Positions 22,255 to 32,527 of a stretch of DNA of 64,000 bases are shown piece by piece. Both the position numbers and the translations under genes were made by a program. The notes under the pieces were generated by a model, which worked only from the letters and a program-made list of their open reading frames with translations, had not been told where the DNA came from and did no database searches. The first letter of the stretch is position 1, and each line of letters opens with the position of its first letter. Origin of the DNA: Jaminaea rosea (Eukaryota > Basidiomycota > Exobasidiomycetes > Microstromatales); assembly GCF_003144245.1 (NCBI RefSeq), contig NW_020289984.1, positions 558,001 through 622,000 of the forward strand, read 5' to 3'.

Positions 22255-23051
22255 TCAGCTATCGAAGGGACAATGAACAGTAGCGTCTACCCCACTTGTG
22301 TAACTGACAATGGAGGTCCCAATCGCAGCCTGCACCAGGAACGTGCAAGGCAGACTCTGCTGATCAGCATCGCACTCTGTCTTCCTCCCTCTCTCTCTTC
22401 CCCTCTTGAACGCACTGTACTCACATGCTCTCCTGCATCATCATTGAATCCAATCGTGGCCGATCCCGTCGAGTTGCCCTCATGCGTGATACTCGACATG
22501 TCGCGGTTGAACAAGAAGCTGATATTGTTTACCCCGACTCCCTTGTCTACTGCACAGTTGAGCACGAGCGTGCCGCTAGTCTCGTCGTTGAAGAGGTAGG
22601 TGACTGCGCGGGCGAGCGAGCGAAGGAGGTAGGACAGGTTGAGAGGGAGTCAGTGCTGGAATCACTGAATTGTGGGCTGAGCTCACTAGAACCAATCGCA
22701 TCGGGCTCCTGCGAGAGGAGCGAGCCACGATCGACGTGCACTGCAGGCGCGCGGCGTTGGAAGAGCCCCTCAGCTGGTGGGGTGTAGATACCTGCGCGAA
22801 CGGGTCGTGGGGCATCAGCGTCTGCTGATGCACTGTACAGATCTCGCTGCGGCTGTTTCACAGTGTGCATTCGGAGCCTGGTTGCACACCTGGCCTGGTA
22901 GCCATCGCTTGCGGGGCGGGTCAGCGCCTGCCTTTCACTGCGATGATGCTGCGTTGAGAGGGAACGCACCCATTGTCAGCCGTCCGCGAACGGGAGGCGC
23001 GGAGGCCACCATGGTTGAGAGGAGTGCGAGCAGGTTGGCGAGTGATGGCAT
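22255..23051 (-). CDS. S2: small secreted protein, right bracket of the island
   Basis: Not a family I recognise. A five-exon model with consistent phases gives about 152 residues: exon 1 from 23051 (signal peptide MPSLANLLALLSTMVASAPP), a tiny second exon near 22900 (AMATRP), then about 22795-22691 (GIYTPPAEGLFQRRAP), 22602-22425 (ITYLFNDETSGTLVLNC, SFLFNRDMSS), and a last exon ending GTSIVSYTSGVDATVHCPFDS at 22255. The FQRR sequence could be a Kex2-type processing site. One NST sequon and one NIS sequon are present. From the IYT segment onward it aligns with S1, including a phase-1 intron at the same place. The tiny second exon is the weakest part of the model. Confidence 0.5.
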
Positions 23052-23671
23052 GTCAGCGCACAGCGACGAGGTGAGAGGGAGGTACAGTGGGAAAGCAGAG
23101 AGGCGGATAGAGAAGAGCAGAGTTTGCTCAACAGTGTCTGTCTCTACTGTAGGCTCGACTCTGAACCTTCAACCCCCAATTGGACAAGGCCCTCAGCCCA
23201 GTATGCGGAGTCACGGCGACGGAGTGACTACTGTGACGGTGGATTGCTGCAGCTGGAAAGAATGACAGCCCAGCCTTGACTAGATGGAGTGAGCATCTGT
23301 GGCAGCCTTGCAATACAGTACTCGGCTGTAAAGGAGTGCGGGGATGGGGGAGCGGAGGTGGTTTTTGATCGACTCCCACTATCTACCCAATGGCTCGAGA
23401 GGTCCTGACTTGCCCGAGCGGCCTGAGCTAGGGACACGATGCCGAGAAGGTGAGGAGGCGAAATCTGACGCACCGTGATAACGAGGTCGAGTTCAAGTTC
23501 GAGGTCGCATCGGCCAAGGCTAGGCGGTGGGATTGGCCGGGCTTGTCTGCTGGAATCTCTCGCCCGCCTCGAGAGACGTGGAGGGTACAATGGTCATATT
23601 GCTGAGCGTCGTCCTGACTTCTCTCCCCCCCCCGCCTCTCCATCTACTCTACATCGTCACACTCCCCACTC
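23052..23671. other. Intergenic, right end of the island
   Basis: 620 bp between the S2 start and the 3' end of the NDUFAF4-like gene. No supported coding exon; a short C-run lies near 23625. Confidence 0.35.
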
Positions 23672-24652
23672 TCAACCCGCCTTGGGCGGCTCCACTCTCC
23701 CTTCTTCCACCCTGATATCAGGCTCAGTCCACACGCCCAACATCCTCACCGGAGTGGTATCGCTTCCTTCCCTCTTTCGCCTCTGCTCCTCTGGACTATC
23801 CATGACCCTCCCTATACTCGGGCTATTGAAGCGTTTGGTGAGACCCTCCAACATGGTGAGGTTCACATCGTACTCTCTGGCTAGTCGCTGAAGGTCAGAA
23901 GGGGATCGACAGGCTTTACGTTCGTCTAGGAGCATGGAGAGGGTTTGGACGTCCAAGCTCGAGTGGGGGAGAGCGCCTGGTGGGCCTGGACGAGTGGTGG
24001 TATTGGAGCCTGCTTCTGCTCGCTCTCGCTCTGCTTCGAGGCGCTCTTCTCGCTCTTGGCGGGCACGGAGAATGCGCGTCATTTGGGAAGGTTGCTGCTG
24101 TTGAGGTGGGGAGTGAGGTTGCGACTGGCCAGGACGACCTTGCAAGGCTGAGGTGGGGGAAGGCGTCTGGACTGGGCCGAGGTTGTTGAGCTGGTTGACA
24201 AAGTGAGGGTCGAAGGCATCGCGACGGACGGCTGGCGTGGCGAGGAGGGATACATTGGGTCGATTGTCAGCTGTCGTTGCTCAATAATGTCGTCTTATCC
24301 GTCCCCTCGCCCTCTCTCTCGCAAACTCACCAGCATCCTTGACTTCGCTCCCGCCCTCTGATCGGCCAGGCATAGGTCCAATCCTACCATCACGATTGAG
24401 CGGGGCAGCCTGTCTCCCCGTCCCTCCCAAGTCGTCAGCCTGGCGGAGTGTACCGTCGTCGACGGGGATGTCGGAGCGCAGCTGGGATGCTGAGGGAGCA
24501 GGTTGCGAAGGTTGAGAGCGCGCCTGAGCTGGGCGCGACGAGGATGAGGGACCTGCGCGGGCTGCTGCGCCAGTGGCGTTTGCCGTAGATGATGACGTGG
24601 AAGGGGTAGACTTGGACAGCGTGCGAGCTGCTTTCGATGATGAAGAGCCCAT
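23672..24652 (-). CDS. NDUFAF4-like protein, probable complex I assembly factor
   Basis: Two exons: 24652-24331 and about 24270-23672, about 310 residues. The N-terminus MGSSSSKAARTL has Gly at position 2 and a basic residue at 7, a plausible N-myristoylation site, followed by a Ser/Ala/Pro-rich stretch. Across the intron the frame reads VKDAADNRPNVSLLATPAV. After a Gln/Pro tract and a charged helix (RILRARQEREERLEAERE) comes the C-terminal block SLDVQTLSMLLDERKACRSPSDLQRLAREYDVNLTMLEGLTKRFNSP. That block resembles the end of NDUFAF4, where a leucine-rich helix precedes a YxLxxxxVxxLLKYF helix. NDUFAF4 is a mitochondrial early complex I assembly factor. The assignment rests on this weak match. 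Confidence 0.5.
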
Positions 24653-25099
24653 GGCTGTGGTGTGGTTTTGGTGCGGTGAGGTGGGGTTGCGAAGCCGCGA
24701 GGGCGGACTACTTTGGCAACGCCTCCACCGAGTCGTCCTCACGAGTCCGAGTCCGCGCCTCGATTAGTCACCCAGCGCAAGTGGCTGGGCTGACGCAGCG
24801 TGGCGAGAGTGCGTTGACAGCGACGAGATGGGCAGCTAGCAGCGAGGTGTGGATGGCAGTGGATGAGCGGGCGAGCCGACGGAGGGAACACCATCACGAG
24901 GACGTGCAGGGCAAGTCGAGACGAGGAGGATGGTGGCAATCACACAACGCAAGCAAGAGAACGAATAGTAGCAGAGCAAAAATGGTATCATTGCAGCTTC
25001 GCTGGTATCGCAAGCCCTCCCGGCTAGCATAAAAAAGTGGGAAAAAGTGTAAAAGTAGTTTTGGTTGAAGTGGCGGGCGTCGCAAGGCGGTAGTGTTAA
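24653..25099. other. Spacer between the NDUFAF4-like gene and U2
   Basis: About 450 bp that must hold the promoter of the NDUFAF4-like gene and the 3' region of U2. No coding exon supported. Confidence 0.35.
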
Positions 25100-25109
25100 G
25101 CCAGGGACA

Positions 25110-25300
25110 CCCCAACTCCACACTGTCTCAACGAAGCAAGCCTCGAGTGACGAATGGGAGCCCCTGTGAAGGGTAACCACTGATGAGGGGAAAAGAGAGG
25201 GTTAACGTTTAAGTGACTAGTCCGAAGACTAGGTTAAAGACGTTAATCTTTAAAGAACAGATACTACACTTGATCTAAGCCAAAAGGCCAGAAAAGTGAG
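25110..25300 (-). ncRNA. U2 spliceosomal snRNA
   Basis: Read on the minus strand from about 25300, the sequence gives TCACTTTTCTGGCC, TTTTGGCTTAGATCAAG and TGTAGTATCTGTTCTT in a row. This is the highly conserved U2 5' end: stem-loop I, then the GTAGTA element that pairs with the intron branch site, then the start of stem-loop II. U2 RNA is part of the snRNP that selects the branch point. Downstream lies a self-complementary ACTAGTCTTCGGACTAGT hairpin (near 25216-25236). The 3' end is estimated from usual U2 length. I did not find a clear A-T5-G Sm site. Confidence 0.88.
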
Positions 25301-25656
25301 GAGGGAAGAATGGACCTGGGACCGAGTTGGGTATTTGTACTCGAGCGGCTGGGAGGGGCGTCGACGAGAAGAGGCAAAGAATTGCGCGCGCGGCCTCAGC
25401 CACTCTGCTGCCGCGAGGCTCGCTCAGCCCAGCTCAGTGCTCAGCAAGCGTGGCGCTCGCTCAGCGTTTTGGCGCTCCAGGCCGCTCCCGCTAATGAGAG
25501 CGCGTTTGCTGCGTTGGCTCAGCGACGCGTGCCCTTCGCAACGACTACCAGGTAAGACGGTACTGTACTATGCTGTGGAAACGACTATTGCGAGTCAAGC
25601 GAATGCTGCGCACGATACGCCCCCATCTATTGCAATACGATGGCTCACGCCCGAAA
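25301..25656. promoter_or_regulatory. Upstream region of U2, behind CIA1
   Basis: About 355 bp between the U2 5' end and the CIA1 stop. It should contain the snRNA promoter; no named element is evident. Confidence 0.3.
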
Positions 25657-27246
25657 TCAAGCTGAGCCCAAGCTGACAATCGGCACCCTCCAAACCCTCA
25701 ACGAGCCATCATCCGCCGTGCTCGCGAGCAGATGATTCCATCCCCACGTGTCTGAGCCATTCCCGCCCATCTCTGCATCGTCGTCCTCGCCAATCTCCTC
25801 GAATCGCGCCGCATCCTCGCCCCCCTCGGCCTCGGGATCAAGGTCCGGCCACTCGTGGGGTCGCACGTCCTGCTCAGCCTTGCACATGGGCCCCCATGAA
25901 ACACAGTTGATGTCGGAGACGCCGTGTGCATCTTCTACGCTGGCAATGAGTGTGGCCACGGGTGCTCCCTCTTCACCCTCAGGCTGGGCAATCTCCCAAA
26001 CACAGATCCTTCCATCCCCACCCGCGGCCGCTAATCTGCCTAGCGTCCCTTCCCTTCCCTTTGCCCAATCCACCGAGTAGACCGTCCGTCCAAACCATCC
26101 CTTGAGCACATTAGTGCACACCCACCTGTCCCCTGCGCGGCCCGCCACTTTACCCTGTGGTTGCAGTCCCCTCGCCTTGCACTGCACCTCGTCCAGGCGA
26201 CTCCAGATGCGCACCGTGCTGTCGTCGGAGGCGGAGGCTAGGTGATTCCCGCAAGGAGAGAATGAGAGGGACCAGACTGTCGAAGTGTGGCCCGTGAGAG
26301 TGGTATAGCAGAACCAGTCGTCGGAGGGATCGTCGAGGTAGAGGCCTGTGCGTGTGTGGGTGAGGCGAATAAGGGAGGATTAGTTGGCTGATGCGTGAGG
26401 GAGATGAGATGTGTTGCGCGCGAGACTCACGAATGGTATCGTCGTACGAAGCCGAAGCTAGCAGCTGCAGATGTGAAGCAACACATGCAATGTCAGCCCA
26501 CATTCTCCCTGACCCCCAAACTCATCACACACGCGCAACTCACATCCTCCCTCGGGCTCCACCTCACACACTTGACGTCCTGGCTATGCTCCATCAACAC
26601 ACTCAAGCACTCAAAGTCCCCATCAGGTTGAACCTCCCAGATCCACACGCTCTTATCCCTTGAACAGCTAGCAAGAAGAGTTCCGTTGCGATTGAAGGTG
26701 ACGGACTTGCATTCCGACTCGTGACCTTCCAGCGTACCTATGCAGTCCCACATGCCCGTAGAGCTGGATGAAGGGTTGGCCGAACCTGTCGCGTCTACTA
26801 CGCCTGATTCCGAAGGGGGAAGTTGTTGCCAAATGCCTGCGTGACAGTCAGTCAGTCAGTCAGTCAATCAGTCAGCGTTGATCCGTCCGCTTCATTGCTG
26901 CGCAACATGCCTGCTCACCAACAGTAGAATCAAACGAAGCGGTAGCCAACGTCCTACCCGATGGGCTCCACGCCACCTGCCTGACCGTACGCTTGTGACC
27001 AGTAGGGATCGTCTCCCTGAGCGCGAACCTTACTTGCTCCTCACCCTCCATCGTGTCACCATGGCCGCCGCTGCTCCTGCTGTGCGAGAACAGCCTCACA
27101 TCCCTGTCGGTGGAGCAGGTAGCGAGTAGATTGGTCCGCGGGTTCCACGCAGCAGACCAGGCGCGATCGTTGTGCCCGGGGAGGGATGTGATAAGTTCGA
27201 GAGGGGGAGCGGATGAGGAGCTGGGAGTTGATGAGGGCTCGCCCAT
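25657..27246 (-). CDS. CIA1: Cytosolic iron-sulfur protein assembly WD40 protein
   Basis: Seven-bladed WD40 propeller of the CIA targeting complex, which passes Fe-S clusters to cytosolic and nuclear apoproteins. At least five exons. Blades visible in order: SLPGHNDRAWSAAWNP...LATCSTDRDVRLF; TGHKRTVRQVAWSPSGRTLATASFDSTV; LEGHESECKSVTFNRNGTLLASCSRDKSVWIW; MEHSQDVKCVRWSP then LLASASYDDTIR; LTGHTSTVWSLSFSPCGNHLASASDDSTVRIW; VYSVDWAK...AAAGGDGRICVWE; and a last ISDINCVSWGP-like blade ending LLASTADDGSLRVWRV. The start at 27246 (MGEPSSTPS) gives a short Ser/Pro leader before the first blade. An acidic insertion (about 40 residues) in the last blade is unlike yeast Cia1. The intron near 26844-26874 holds a CAGT repeat. 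Confidence 0.92.
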
Positions 27247-27568
27247 GATGGATGAGAAGGGGGAGTGAGTGGTTGTTTGGTGGAGACGAGGAGGATCTGC
27301 TGCAGCGAGAAGCTTTCCACAGCACAGACGTCACTTCGAGGCAGGATCATCGACCCAACGGAAGTAGAACCGGGCGGGAGGGCGGCGTTGAGGAGGTGGA
27401 GCGGAACGGAGCTCACCGTGCGGGCCTCAAGTGAGGAAGTCGCTGCGACGCCCGCGTCCATCTCCTTCCGTCAAATCCACCCCGTCGCTCAACACCACCC
27501 ACGCACCAACCAAATCTCTCCACGCCCATATCTGACCCACAAGACATCTCACTTTGGTGGACACGACC
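27247..27568. promoter_or_regulatory. Divergent promoter of CIA1 and bL28m
   Basis: 322 bp between two divergent start codons, pyrimidine-rich just before the bL28m start. No specific site recognised. Confidence 0.35.
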
Positions 27569-28078
27569 ATGATCCCCACCCTGCCCCTCCTCTCCCGCAC
27601 AACCTACCGCGGTTCCTCCGGTTCCGGTCCAGGCCGCACAGCTCTCAACTCCCTCTCCTCCTCTCGCTCATCCCCCGACTCACGACGCAGTAACGCCCCT
27701 TCGGCCAGTATAGTCTTCCACCGCTCCCAGCGCGGTCTCTACGACGGGGCGACGTTGCAATCGGGCCATTCAACTTCAGACTCGAGGCAAAAGACGAAGC
27801 GTACTTTTAGGCCGAATGTTCAGACGAAGAAGTTGAGGAGTGAGCTGTTGGGCCGGACCATCGAGGTTAGGACTACAGGAAGGGCTTTGAGGACGATTGA
27901 GAAGAAAGGGGGATTGGATGAATATCTTGCTACGAGTCAAGAGTGGAAGTTGGGGATGTTTGGGGTGGGATTGAGGGCACAGGTTGCTAGGGCTTTTGCG
28001 AGGAAGGAGGGGAAGATGGTGGGGTCACAACGAGGTGGCGTAGAGGGTGGATGGGCGGGAGAAGTACCAGAGGGATGA
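27569..28078 (+). CDS. MRPL24: Mitochondrial large-subunit ribosomal protein bL28m
   Basis: Intronless, 169 residues. An N-terminal Ser/Arg-rich region (MIPTLPLLSRTTYRG, then many Ser and Arg) fits a mitochondrial targeting sequence. The bL28 core follows: LYDGATLQSGHSTSDSRQKTKRTFRPNVQTKKLRSE region, then RTIEVRTTGRALRTIEK, with the typical Gly-Leu-Asp-Glu-Tyr ending (GGLDEYLA). It works in the mitochondrial 54S ribosomal subunit. The start at 27569 is the first ATG in the frame. A Gly-rich tail ends the protein. Confidence 0.92.
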   Translation: MIPTLPLLSRTTYRGSSGSGPGRTALNSLSSSRSSPDSRRSNAPSASIVFHRSQRGLYDGATLQSGHSTSDSRQKTKRTFRPNVQTKKLRSELLGRTIEVRTTGRALRTIEKKGGLDEYLATSQEWKLGMFGVGLRAQVARAFARKEGKMVGSQRGGVEGGWAGEVPEG

Positions 28079-28661
28079 GCACGCCGGTCGTACGTGCCCT
28101 TGAGTCCATCTCTTGACCAGGTGGCGGCAACAACAACAACACACTACTTGAGATGAGGGTCCTGCCTTTGAGCGACGATCTCTCTCTCTCTCTCGCTCCG
28201 TCTCTGAGGGAGACGATTGTACTTGTAATACCAACCAGCATACAGCGTGTCCACGCGCACGCAGCATTATCATCTTTCCCACTGTCCCATCTCTTCGCTC
28301 GATCTTCCTCTTTCGTCTGACCGTGACACACTCTGCCTTGTCTCCCTGGACCTCGGCGTCATCCCACGCCCGTCGCGTGCGTCTACGCTCACTCATGGGC
28401 GTGAAAAAGGCGGGGGGATGCGGCCAGGGCAGGCGAGCGGTGAGCGGAGCGACGGACGCGGGCGGACGGCGACTCTCTCTCTCTCTCTCTTGCCGCTCCC
28501 CCCAAGCCAGACAGACGACACGACTCGACTCTTGTCCGATGGTCAGGCTGGTGCGAATTACCAATCTCGACATATCCCTCCGCTCCATACGATTCCCCGG
28601 TCAATTCCCTATTCTTCTCTCTCTCACACACACATACACATCAAACTTCAAGGAATAGACG
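28079..28661. other. Intergenic between bL28m and cytochrome b5
   Basis: 583 bp with two short CT runs (near 28180-28195 and 28475-28490). The second lies in the likely promoter or 5' UTR of the cytochrome b5 gene. No gene seen. Confidence 0.4.
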
Positions 28662-29583
28662 ATGTCGAACACCGAGCAGCAGAACGGCAGCGGCGGCGGC
28701 GGAGAGGAGAAGAAGGGCGAGTCATCGGGCCGTCAAGTCACCATGGAGGAGCTGGGACAGCATGGTAGTCAGGGTGATCTGTGGTTGCTCGTTGATGGCA
28801 AGGGTGAGTGAGCGAGGAGTAGGAACAGCTGCGAGACGGGATTGGGCTGACAGCAGCAAGGTGATTGCCATCACCGTCACCGCATCGCACAGTGTACGAC
28901 GTCACAAAGTTCATGGATGAGCATCCTGGTGAGTCACTAGGCTGCGACGCCGCTCCTTGCCATCTCGCCTCATTCACTCACATCGCTCTCCTTCTCTTCG
29001 CTCTTTGCTCACCCGCGCAGGCGGAGACGAAGTCCTCACAGCAGAAGCGGGCAAGGACGCTACAGAGGCATTCGAGGATGTAGGCCACTCGGACGATGCT
29101 CGATCCTTGCTTCCTGGCATGTTGGTGGGCAGTATCGAAGGCGGGGTGAGTTGCGCGCAAAAGGCAGGATAGCGAGATGGAGTAGGAAAGGGCAGAGGTA
29201 TGCTGACATGTTCGTGGTGTCGTGTCTCTGTCTCGCGTCTCGCTCGCACAGGTCGAGAAGGCAAAGAAGACTGCCAGTTCGGCGAATCAGACGATTCAGA
29301 AGAATGGAAAGTGAGTAGCACGGCAGCCAGCGTAGGATGACAAGGAGATGCCTACGCGCGATACGACATGATGCTGACCTGCTTCACCCTCCCTTTGTCT
29401 CTCGCTCATCAGCCCGGCCCTCATGTTCATCGTACGTATCGTCCTTCCCCTCTCCCTCTCCCTCTCCCACTCACCTCTCGAAGTCATGCTGACCTGACTC
29501 CCACCCACCCTCCCCTCCTCTCACGCCCGCAGCCCCTCGCACTCCTCGGCGCCTGGTTTGCCTACAAGCACATGCAGCAGTAG
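28662..29583 (+). CDS. CYB5: Cytochrome b5, tail-anchored
   Basis: Small haem protein of the ER face that donates electrons to desaturases and P450s. Six exons, all short. Exon 1 (28662-28805) starts [16 protein letters not shown] and carries [11 protein letters not shown] and LWLLVDGK; then [13 protein letters not shown] with the first haem-ligand His in HPG; then [27 protein letters not shown] with the second ligand His in VGHS; then [13 protein letters not shown]; a 19-nt microexon at 29413-29431 (PALMFI); and a last exon with [15 protein letters not shown]. The microexon plus last exon form the single C-terminal membrane anchor. About 125 residues, normal for the family, with a slightly long Gly-rich N-terminus. 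Confidence 0.93.
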
Positions 29584-30088
29584 GCCGTTGCAAATTGTTA
29601 CCCTCGACCTACCAGAGCTCTGTGTGTGTAAGCGTAATTACGCCTCCCCCGCCTAGCCTCGCATCCGGTAGCGGTAGTAGTAGGCTAGAGATGTCGATTT
29701 CGATGGTATTGTGGTGACTCTCATGATAATCTCAACGACATCCCAGCGCGAAGACAGAGAAGCTCTAACACAGAATGAGGGGTGGCCAATGAAGATGATA
29801 TCAGAATGATTTTGATCGATTCTTGCCCTGGACCCGTGAAGCGCCCCGATGAGAGAAGTCGTGGATCGCGGCCGGCGTCTCGACAGGCGGCGTCGGCGGC
29901 GTCATTGCCTGGGAGGCGCGGACTGGCGTGGCGTTGCGTGGCGTTGAGTTGGTTGAGTGACGCCTCTACGCACGCGGGGGAAATCAACGTCGTTGGACAC
30001 CAACACAACAACACCTTGCTGTTCCCTCTTTTCAATCTCATCTCTCGCGATTGCTCTTCATCGACCACGAACACAGGATCGGTCGATC
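29584..30088. other. Intergenic
   Basis: 505 bp between cytochrome b5 and the next gene. It contains a GGCGTTGCGTGGCGTTG direct repeat near 29930-29946. No coding exon supported. Confidence 0.4.
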
Positions 30089-32527
30089 ATGGCAGCATCA
30101 TTGGTGACCGAACAAGCGCAGGATGGCACGCAGCACAATTCGCTCCTCTCCTTCGGCACACCCACCGCCTCCTCTCGCATAGTCTTCGACGCGCTGCGCA
30201 AGGACCTCGACGAGGAGTCAGACGATAAGGACATCGACAATGAGAACCGCAATGCTGGCCCTTCATCCCCTCCCTCGTCATCATCATCCCGCGACTCCCC
30301 AGTGGTAGGCAAGACGCAGCTATCCCCACAACGCAAAGCCATCCTTGCCCGCTTCACCTCGATCAACAAGGGACCTCCCTCCCTCATCTCCTCCCGGCAA
30401 GAGCTCCATGCCACGCACACCTCTGCGCTGGGCGACGCATCCATGTCCCTCAACCTCAACGCATCTCGCCGCGGTGGAGGGCTGGGCAATACCTCCACGT
30501 CGATGGACTACGACATTATGGGCGCGCCGGACGATTCGCTGCTGATCAAGGCAAAGCAGATGGGAGAGGAAAGCTTCGATCGTCGTCTGTTGGCCGATAG
30601 CCCAGGCAAGAGGGAGGCGCTGAGGAGGAAGGTGCAGGCTAGACAAAGCGTGGCACCTAAGCGTCAAGGGGTGACGACGTCGTCGGAGCGCAATCGCTCT
30701 TCTCCCGCTAGGATGGGAATGGGAGCGGGAGCATCGTACCCGAAGAAAGGCAACGCGCTCGGCCTTGGCTTGGGGATTCCTGCCTCGTCACCGGATAAGA
30801 GCAGGACGCGCTCCTTCTCCACCGTGTCGGATACGTCGAATCTCTTCGATGAGCAGGGGGAACAGAGCCTGCTCTACGCGACGATGAGGGGTAAGCCCGG
30901 GCCGAGCGAGGGGGAGAAGGGGAAATTGCTCGCCGCATTGCAGGGAGACGACAAGGGGACTGTGAAGAAGCCCGCCTCAACTTCTTCGCCGGTCAGGTCG
31001 AGCAAACCAACGAAGCTAGCCACTGCATTGGGAGCGGCTGGATCCTCGTCGTCGTCGTCCTCCTCCTCTTCTCCGGCCAGACGAGGAATCAATGGGCGTA
31101 TCCTCCCTTCCACGCCCGCCTCGGCGCAGGCTACGCCTCGTGCGCGTACATCGGGTATCGCTCGCCCCTCTGCAGCTTCAGCTTCGGCGACTCCTCGAGC
31201 AGGCACCACGCCCAGTAACGGCAGCAACGCCGTCAGCTCGTCTTCCGCCGCACGGATCTCCCGCCCCTCGGTGGGCGTAGCTGCTACACCTCGGAGCGCC
31301 CGACCACCAGTCAGTGCTGTTGCAGCTACACCACGCAGTCGAACCATACCCTCTACTTCAGCAACACCCCGCGCAACCCCCTCATCCGCATCCGCATCAG
31401 CATCAGCCACGCCCCGTGCCACCCCTTCCTCCGGCACGCCCCGCTCCCGACCCCCACTCAACGCCAGCGCAGCACGGCTACGACGATTGAGCGGGCTACC
31501 GCAATTGATGGACGACGAAGGCAAGATGAAGCCACCGGCGGGGTCAGCAGTCAAGAGCAGCGCGTCCTCATCAGTAGCAGCAGGGAGAACGTCCATAGCC
31601 ACCGGACCGAGGAGTAGTGCCATCCCGCAACGACCGCGCAGTAGTATTCTGACGACAGGGCGACCCTCCCTCGCTGGGCGGAAGGCACTGAGCTCCCCTC
31701 GTGCGACGCATATTGCTCGACCGGCACCCGGGTCAGCCGTCAAGTCTACCTCAAGCAAGGCGGGCGGTCTACCCGCCTCCCCATCAGCCGCAGCGGGGAA
31801 AATGGCAAAAGCACGTCCGATCAGCATGTACGCTGGTCCTGCCCCCACGCAACTCAAGTCTGCGCCCTCTTCGACCACCTCGTCGCAACCTCAGCTCACC
31901 GGTCAACTCCCCACGCGTCGACCCCCACCAACGAGCATGAGTCGCTCGCCTCAAATGGAGAATTCCAACCTCCCCTCCCTCTCGACCAGTCGTAAGCCTC
32001 CGCGACCCTTTCTGCTGGGGTGGGGCACGAACCACTCTGTTTGGGGGGATAGCCCGCCGCTACAGGGGGATGTACCGCTGCCTGCTGAGGGGCAGGGGGA
32101 GGGGAGAACGTTCCCCCGGAAGAGCATTGCAACTAGCACTGTGCCAGCCCAGAGCGCGGGAGGAGTTGCGAGTGTGGGTGGACTCCTCCCAAAGAGTACG
32201 TCGATGAGCCATCTACCCGCCTCTTCCTCTTCCTCCTCGGCATCCACATCCCTCCCCATGAGTCGCCTCGCTCAACCCAGCACAGCGATGGCCCGTCTCC
32301 CACCCAAGGCTGGTAGTCCCCCTTCTTCTTCTTCCTCCCCACCCACGTCAGCAGGTGCAGTGGGTGCAGTAGGGCCGCGTAGACCGGGAAGTGCAGGTTC
32401 TAGTGGTGGTGCTGGAGGGATGGGGACAGGGATGAGGTCGAGTAGTGCTGGTGGGGGTGGGGGTGGATTTTGGAAGTATAACAAGTCGCCTGTGCTCGTG
32501 GAGGAGAGAGAATTGGCTGCTGAGTGA
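30089..32527 (+). CDS. Ser/Pro/Ala-rich disordered protein, unknown function
   Basis: Intronless, 812 residues; start at 30089 (MAASLVTEQAQDG), though the frame is open upstream. The first 250 residues have the most ordinary composition, with segments such as SRIVFDALRKDLDEES, LSPQRKAILARFTSINKGPPSL, DDSLLIKAKQMGEESFDRRLLADSPGKREALR and a basic RRKVQARQSVAPKR. After that the protein is dominated by Ser, Pro, Ala and Thr, with many SATPRA, AATPRS and SAVKS units between about residues 340 and 600. Basic Ser/Pro-rich repeats of this sort occur in microtubule- or cortex-associated proteins and kinase targets, but I recognise no domain and assign no function. Codon use is clearly coding and the long frame is convincing. 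Confidence 0.75.
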   Translation: MAASLVTEQAQDGTQHNSLLSFGTPTASSRIVFDALRKDLDEESDDKDIDNENRNAGPSSPPSSSSSRDSPVVGKTQLSPQRKAILARFTSINKGPPSLISSRQELHATHTSALGDASMSLNLNASRRGGGLGNTSTSMDYDIMGAPDDSLLIKAKQMGEESFDRRLLADSPGKREALRRKVQARQSVAPKRQGVTTSSERNRSSPARMGMGAGASYPKKGNALGLGLGIPASSPDKSRTRSFSTVSDTSNLFDEQGEQSLLYATMRGKPGPSEGEKGKLLAALQGDDKGTVKKPASTSSPVRSSKPTKLATALGAAGSSSSSSSSSSPARRGINGRILPSTPASAQATPRARTSGIARPSAASASATPRAGTTPSNGSNAVSSSSAARISRPSVGVAATPRSARPPVSAVAATPRSRTIPSTSATPRATPSSASASASATPRATPSSGTPRSRPPLNASAARLRRLSGLPQLMDDEGKMKPPAGSAVKSSASSSVAAGRTSIATGPRSSAIPQRPRSSILTTGRPSLAGRKALSSPRATHIARPAPGSAVKSTSSKAGGLPASPSAAAGKMAKARPISMYAGPAPTQLKSAPSSTTSSQPQLTGQLPTRRPPPTSMSRSPQMENSNLPSLSTSRKPPRPFLLGWGTNHSVWGDSPPLQGDVPLPAEGQGEGRTFPRKSIATSTVPAQSAGGVASVGGLLPKSTSMSHLPASSSSSSASTSLPMSRLAQPSTAMARLPPKAGSPPSSSSSPPTSAGAVGAVGPRRPGSAGSSGGAGGMGTGMRSSSAGGGGGGFWKYNKSPVLVEERELAAE

